Shown one piece after another: positions 42,244 to 64,000 of a stretch of 64,000 bases of DNA (positions are counted from its first letter, which is position 1; every line of letters begins with the position of its first letter). This DNA is from Corallium rubrum. Its lineage: Eukaryota; Cnidaria; Anthozoa; Scleralcyonacea; Coralliidae. The stretch spans positions 7,591,259 to 7,655,258 of the forward strand of contig OZ036000.1 of the NCBI GenBank assembly GCA_964035015.1, written 5' to 3'. The notes below the pieces were generated by a model. The model saw nothing but the letters and a program-made list of their open reading frames with translations. It had not been told where the DNA came from and did no database searches. Both the position numbers and the translations under genes were made by a program.

Positions 42244-43270
42244 GTGACAGTGTAGCACTTCAACAATCCATATATTTTACTTTTGTAAGACTTATAAGGG
42301 GTATATATAACCATAATACAGCTTAAATCGTTTGTTGTAGTTGATTAAAGATTTAAATTTCATAAATTCGACTTTTGAAATAAGGCTCAAAAGTGCTACG
42401 GACACTATAAAAACTTGGGCTTTATATTCAACATTTTTAATCCTCTTTCGAAAGTTCGAAATGAATGGCCAAAATCGGTCAAAGCTTCGTGTCGGCCTTA
42501 ATTGTTCCAAGCGTCTAGAGACCGTATAGATATTAATTTACAGACCTGTAAATCTTTTGACCATGTACGCGCAAGGGTGGGGTTGGGTGTTGTTTACGTG
42601 CAGTATAAATCAGGGATCTTGATAAAAAATAGTCATGTTCTTTTGTGATATTTATGGCTGACAACAATCGCGTGTACTACGAGTTCATGGTGATCACGAT
42701 TCGCGTGTCGTGATGTGGGCTCAAACGCACGCAAACACGCATACCAAGCCGCGCACAACAATAACCGTGACCGCATACAGAGCAACAAAGTGATAGACAC
42801 GAAAACAAAAAATCAGACACACAGAGATAAACAAATATATAAAAAAAATTTCAGAAAAATGAAAGCGAATTAATTAGGATACAGTATTAAAAGAAACGTT
42901 TTGGCATTTTAAGCAAAAAGACTATTCTAACTCATAAAGAATAATAGAAAATCCAGTATAAATAAATTTAGTTTACTACGGATTTCATCCTGTAGTAACC
43001 CTAGAGTGATAAAGAAATGACCCTTATTGGACCTTTAGGAAGATGAGCAGTTTAGATTCAGTATTAATGTTACTTTTAATTGAGTGTTTAATTCTCTTAT
43101 TTTTTTCAATATTATTTTTTGTATTATTTTTGCCGAAGTTATATTTATTAAGCATTCTAAACTGGTCGATTACGAGATGAGTTTTGCAGAAGATATTTAT
43201 TGTACGCTAAATATTCCGTGGCCAATTTTGGCGTAGGAAGGGCATGACGTGGTTAGTGAGGCTATCCATA
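42244..43270. other. No gene recognised
   Basis: Both strands were read; only short frames without family resemblance are present. Confidence 0.4.
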
Positions 43271-43275
43271 TAAGT

Positions 43276-43612
43276 ATTTTAACCCATTTCTGTCTGAGCC
43301 AGCTAAAAACGGTCCCTTTATTGTTTTACTCTGTCTAACGCCAGACGATTTTCCTGCATGGTTAACCCATTCCTGTCTGAGTCAAAAACGCCTTCTATTT
43401 TTTTGCTATAACTCTAGACGAAAGGAGAATATGTCAAAAACCTAACCCTCCTCATACATCCTAGGTTAACAAGTGATATTACCCATTCCTGCCTGAGCTG
43501 GCCAAAAAATGGCCTCTATTTATTGCTCTAACGGTAACCCCAGACGATTTTACTGGTCAAATAGAGAACCCTCAAATATCCTAGACAGCACTACCAATGG
43601 GTTAATTTGGCA
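43276..43612. repeat. Cluster of a degenerate interspersed repeat
   Basis: Three partial copies of a unit that reads TAACCCATTCCTGTCTGAGC, then CGCCAGACGATTTTAC and GGGAGAACCCTCAAATATCC, then CAATGGGTTA. A fuller copy lies at 50478-50608 and a fragment near 24541. Confidence 0.75.
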
Positions 43613-45731
43613 CCAAAATAGCTTAAAAAATGTATAAGGAAATGCCATAGGAGAGACCTTAGATTTCGCGGTCAGTTCTGTTGCTGCTCCCAATAATTCG
43701 TAACTTCCTACGACAGAGTTCGGTATCTATTCGACTAACAGATGGAACTGAACTGATCCTGCTTTAGAGGACTTAGAGCTACGGACTGACTTAAAACACG
43801 GAGCGTGCAAGAAGTCCTTGCGTCACGTCGACAACCCAACACGTACAGCAAGAAATAGATCATACCGCAGAGATTTTCGTTAAGTTATTTCTTTGATGGT
43901 TGACTTGCCCAAGTCGTGTATGATAGTCTACACACGAAATTGAGTCAACGACTGTAACGTTTATAGCATGCAGTATTTGAAGGTCACTGCATGAAAAGTA
44001 TTTACGGTAAACGTCCCGTTCGGCTCCCCTTCAACCGTACTGTATCGTGATGTGGCGTCTTCTTTTCTCTAAAGGTCATTTTCTCACTCACCCTAACGTC
44101 AGTCACTAACATAGACCTGCAGCTCCGATGACAAGATGTAGGATTTCAAAAGAACGACTTCTGACGTATTAAATTTAGAGATTGACCAGTGCGCCCAAAA
44201 TTGCGCACGGAACTTTGTGCGCTAATCACGCATTCACGCAATTTTCAGAATTTTATGCTGCGCAATCAATGGTCTCACGTGCGCAATTCATGCTATGCAC
44301 ATGCAACGTTGGTAACAAAAAGGATTTTGTATGTTATCAGTGTTTTGAGCTTGAAGTTGGAAAAGATTTTCCTTTGTTTTTTTTTTCTATACAAGCTGCC
44401 GTACGTTAAACTCACTGTTAAAAACTGCAGCAATGGTCAGACAGACAGACAAGTGGTGTGTATAGCCGTAGGCAATATAGAAATAGCAATTAAAAATGTA
44501 CGTTATGTAATACGGTACTTTCAGTTTGGAGTTGGCGTGTTTGGTTAGTTCTCGCTGTACAAGCAGTCGTAAAAAAGAATTTAAACATCGGAAAAAGATC
44601 TAGGAGCCAATCTAATTTAGCAAATTTAGAAACTCGGTCAAAGTCACCATGCTTTTGTTCAATTTATCTAATTTCACGGTCACTGAACGTATTGTATTTT
44701 CTGTATAATGAAGCAGTCATCCAATACCAGCGGGTTTAATTAGTTTAGTCCTTCGTCGTTACGTGTCCATAGAATTTCCTTTCTTCAACCAATTGCCTTC
44801 CTCCAATGTGAACTACTGTGTTCATCAACATGACCATTGCATAATATTGAATCACAGTGTAGCTTCCAAACCATCCCCCTCCACTAACTATGCTTAAAGT
44901 ATAGATTTCTTTGAGAAGCTATAACCAACACTCGCCAGTGTTCATCCTCCGCCTCCGATGTCAGTAAATACAGCCAAACTGTCAAAAACTAAGGATTTCA
45001 GTCCTCGTATTTTCGACCTGCTTGGCTGTATTTAGAAATCGAAGGAAGAAGTACTGAAGAACACTTACTCGTGTTGGATATATTACAATATAAAGGATGG
45101 TTTATTGTTTCAAGCGAAGATCCTTCAGTTCTATGATAAGATGTACGTATGTAGTGCACGTGGTACGTTTGCGTGCTTGGTGTAATCTAACATGTAGTGT
45201 TTTAGAGAAATATGGACAGGAGAGCCATAAACTCATGAAAAGAATCGTAAACCGTTAGAATCTGGAGCATGAAATAGTTAGAGCGTGGGTGTACTTCCAA
45301 AGGCAAGGCGAAAAAAGTGTTTCCTGAAACCATTTACCGTCTAAAGACTGCACTGCACGCAGGTCAGATCTATATATATCATACACATATATCATATGCA
45401 CAGAACAGCTGCTTCATCAGGGGGTATTGAAGCCTTGCAGGTATGGTAACCCGCTGAGAAAAACACCGGCGGTAGTCTGCAGACTATTATGTCAAGAAAG
45501 TTTAGATCACGGAAACACGCAACAAAGCACGCTTCCGTGTAAGCAGCCAAAACTATAGAAAAGAAGTTTTAATTTTATTTAAACCGGTACACATGAACGA
45601 AGGAGCCCAATAATATATTGCCCTTTGCCAGTTGATCTGGCTGACAAAGACATTAACAGACAATTAGACGAGAGCATCTCCTGACAGATATTCTCAATAA
45701 TGACAACAATTTTTTTGCGCGACTGTTAATC
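43613..45731. other. No gene recognised
   Basis: No exon-like run with splice signals was recognised. A damaged hammerhead-like fragment (TTTCAAGCGAAGATCCTTCAG) occurs at about 45108-45128. Confidence 0.4.
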
Positions 45732-45914
45732 TTACTTCGAACGCAGACCTAGGTCAACTTGGCCGAGAATGTGCGCAATAAAAGCCACTCCGGTAATTAT
45801 TAATACTGCTAGCATGTGGAGGTTAAAATCACTAAATAATTGACCCCGACAAGGCGTTCGTATATTTTGTAAAAACAATCGACGAATTTTGTTTGAGATC
45901 AAGTGCGCTTTCAT
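45732..45914 (-). CDS. Possible 60-residue membrane microprotein
   Basis: From ATG at 45914 the frame reads MKAHLISNKIRRLFLQNIRT, a basic amphipathic-looking N-terminus, then a hydrophobic stretch MLAVLIITGVAFIAHIL and a short tail GQVDLGLRSK-stop. The layout, basic leader plus one membrane span, resembles small mitochondrial or ER membrane proteins, but no named family is recognised. It could equally be a chance frame. It would be transcribed away from the ADAMTS gene. Confidence 0.3.
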   Translation of the reverse strand: MKAHLISNKIRRLFLQNIRTPCRGQLFSDFNLHMLAVLIITGVAFIAHILGQVDLGLRSK

Positions 45915-46725
45915 CACCCGGAAATGAATCCGACGTTGAAAGTTATTAGACTTGAAGTCTACTAATGGTCTAGTTTTCCATTATCTGGTATTAGATTGTA
46001 ATGCGCTCATTCACGATGTCTTTCAAGTGTCGCAGTGTAGAAGAATACGAAATTTGAAATAATCACAACATATGCATTGATGTACTATCACATTGATAGA
46101 TCTACCATCTGCTTAGAATATGACCATATCTATTGGTCATGTCTGGCCAAGCCAGTTGAATGTCCACAATGAATTTCACTAAAAGTTCAATTTCGCACGC
46201 TAAGGCTATGTGGCTCTGCAGCGCCGGACGTTCCCCTGTGAATCTACGTGAAAATTAGCCGGAAACAAGGTTCGCACGATACACTGGCTTTGACTATATA
46301 CGTCTTTTTTTTCAAACTTATCTTTCTGCCTTAGGGCAATTGACATGGATGTGAAATCGATATTTTCAGAGTCGAAGCTTCAACCGTAAACGGACTTGGC
46401 GAACAGGTCAGCGCTAATTTCGCTTCTGTGCTCTGCTGGTGGTATTATTCAAGTAAAACAGACTGGAGAAGCCTGGACTCCAGGGGGTTCGGAAATATCA
46501 TAATAGAACTGAGTTTTGGCAAAAGGGAGGGTCTCTAATAGGATAAAATACAGACCAGGATATAGCATGTTGGACGTCCTCTTGGCTTCTCCAATTACCG
46601 GGCTATAAATGTCCTCAACGCAATGAATTCCGTATACCGTATTGGCGACTATCCCCCAATGCGAAGCTCGCGTGTTCTTAAAAGACTTCTACTTATCTGT
46701 ACAGACTATTTGTGAACAACCCAGC

Positions 46726-62528
<15,803 letters not shown>

Positions 62529-62601
62529 GTATGTTAGCTTACGTACTATAGAAAATTAAAGCGACTTTTTTTTAAACTTATTTGTCCATATATAATTACG
62601 A

Positions 62602-62932
62602 TGTAATATGTAAAGGCCGACAATGAGGAGTAGACCGGGTTTTCAAGTACGAGGAATTCGTTCCAGTCCGAGGCGAAAACATGACTTCTCAAAATCACTT
62701 AGTGTATTCCCAAAATGAATTAGTGCATTAGTAATTAGTGTATGGATGAATAACCGATTGTGTGAAGTAATATTTCAAGTCCAAGGACTTGAAATATTAT
62801 TTCCAGTCCTTGGACTGGAAATAATATTTCAAGTCCTCTGCCCAGTACTTCCCTGTTATTTCAAGTCCCTTCACGTGGTGCGATTCAGCGCTTCTGATTG
62901 ATTGATTATCTCATGAATTATTAATGAGTCTG
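62602..62932. mobile_element. MITE with nested palindromes (copy 2)
   Basis: It is the reverse-orientation copy of 31019-31334, from TGTAATATGTAAAGGCCGAC to CTCATGAATTATTAATGAG, with the same alternating CTTGAAATATTATTTCCAG core. Confidence 0.9.
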
Positions 62933-63326
62933 AGAAATTTATTTATTTTACATGCGTTTTTTGTCTGTGTTTTTTTTAGTATTGTATAGGGCTAGGGGCC
63001 TACTAAAAATCTGTAAAGACTTTTACATAAGACCCCTAGTTAAACAATGTTTTATATCTATACCGGTACTTTCTAATTACAGTCATATAGTTATTTAAAA
63101 GAAGAGAAAAGTAAAGGCAATTTTATCTATATATTTACAATTGATAGAGAAGTGAGAAAAGGAAGTTAAAGAAGATTTACAAAGAAGCATACTGTATATA
63201 GATACAAATGACCTACTGTACTAAAACTGGCAATGCAAATTGCAATTTAAAGCATATTATTTATTTATTGAAGGTACATATGACAGTATTTAGATACTGG
63301 TAACCCAATGGCCTTCACCCCTTGAT

Positions 63327-63865
63327 TAGCCTGCGTAGCAGGCGTTCTGTTCTGGGGGTTGAGAGCGGCTAGAGGAAAGAGGCTCGAGAGGCGCGCGTGG
63401 AGCGCGCGCGATTCCTCTAGCTGCTCTCAACCCGCCTCACTTAATCCGCGCCCCTCTCAACCCTCTCCCCCAGAATAGGGACTTTAAGAAAACACGACTA
63501 CGACTACGGCAACGTGTTTGAACAATAGAGTTTTATTCATATACAAACTTTTGCATATGACGGTCCCAAGAGTAATCTTTACGCCGTCGTGACTCTGTTG
63601 ACAACGTAGAAAAAGCATTTTTACGTTGTAAAGACAACGCGAAACCTGAGTCACTACAGAAGCTTTGGAGAAGCTTAACATTACTCTCGCGACTAACATA
63701 GATTGAACAAGGGTTTTTCCTCAAGAATTTAAGAACAAAACGAGTCCGTGCGATAATGTCTCTTGAAATTTGAATGTATAAATACCACTGTTAAACTTTC
63801 TACCGTAGCCGTAGTCCGTTGTCTGAATCTTAAAGTCCCTAATAGAACGCCTGCTACGCAGGCTA
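63327..63865. mobile_element. Mutator-like short element with perfect 9-bp TSD
   Basis: Ends TAGCCTGCGTAGCAGGCGTT and complement are flanked by CCCCTTGAT on both sides (63318-63326, 63866-63874). The left part is GC-rich with internal inverted pairs (GAGAGCGGCTAGAGGA). Two overlapping 63-71-codon frames are unmatched. Confidence 0.92.
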
Positions 63866-64000
63866 CCCCTTGATGAATAACTTCGTGGAATTAATTAAGG
63901 GAAACTATGGTGTTGATTTTGCGGAAGGAAGAAGGAGGGAAACCAGAGAACATATCAGTGAAAAACCCTCGAGGCACAGGAGAGAACCAACAACTCTATT
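63866..64000. other. ADAMTS intron, window end
   Basis: No exon seen. GGAGGGAAACCAGAGAACAT weakly resembles the family C SINE body. Confidence 0.4.

Overview
The window is metazoan nuclear DNA. It is AT-rich, its coding sequence lies in short GT-AG exons split by long introns, and introns and intergenic DNA are crowded with inverted-repeat elements and satellites. The gene set (SNX27, a DEG/ENaC channel, a galaxin-like dicysteine repeat protein, an ADAMTS protease) and the Penelope-type hammerhead motifs suggest a non-bilaterian animal, most likely a cnidarian such as a coral or anemone. That placement is inference; no organelle or rRNA marker is present.

Layout. (1) 1040-9133, minus: the 5' five exons of sorting nexin 27 (PDZ plus start of PX); the 3' part lies off the left edge. 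(2) 11141-11509, minus: a weak three-exon candidate gene with a Cys/His cluster. (3) 12872-24958, minus: a complete eleven-exon DEG/ENaC channel, 659 codons when joined, with every splice phase consistent. It carries an unusual coiled-coil, N-glycosylation-rich insert. Two of its introns are almost wholly satellite, and one uses a GC donor. (4) 26374-41358, plus: a galaxin-like gene with a signal-peptide exon, a 13 kb intron and a 2 kb repeat exon that has two in-frame stops near its 5' end. (5) 45732-45914, minus: a possible 60-residue membrane microprotein. (6) 46726-62528, plus: the 5' six exons of an ADAMTS metalloprotease (signal peptide, propeptide, first half of the catalytic domain); the zinc-site exon is off the right edge.

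Mobile and repeated DNA. There are three hAT-like elements (two with perfect 8-bp target duplications, one with 7 bp), two Mutator-like elements with perfect 9-bp target duplications and one decayed copy, and several foldback MITE families. There are at least three tRNA-derived SINE families. A Penelope-like fragment has a GIY-YIG endonuclease and a hammerhead ribozyme. A 5'-truncated LINE with an open 905-residue frame lies inside a 31-bp minisatellite. Further tandem arrays have 5-, 7-, 20-, 31-, 44- and 49-bp units.

The genes do not form an operon or a visible pathway. Galaxin-like proteins and ADAMTS proteases are both secreted to the extracellular matrix, and DEG/ENaC channels and SNX27 both act in membrane traffic or signalling, but their neighbourhood here looks incidental. 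All exon joins were made by eye from splice signals, reading phase and family resemblance; none has transcript support.
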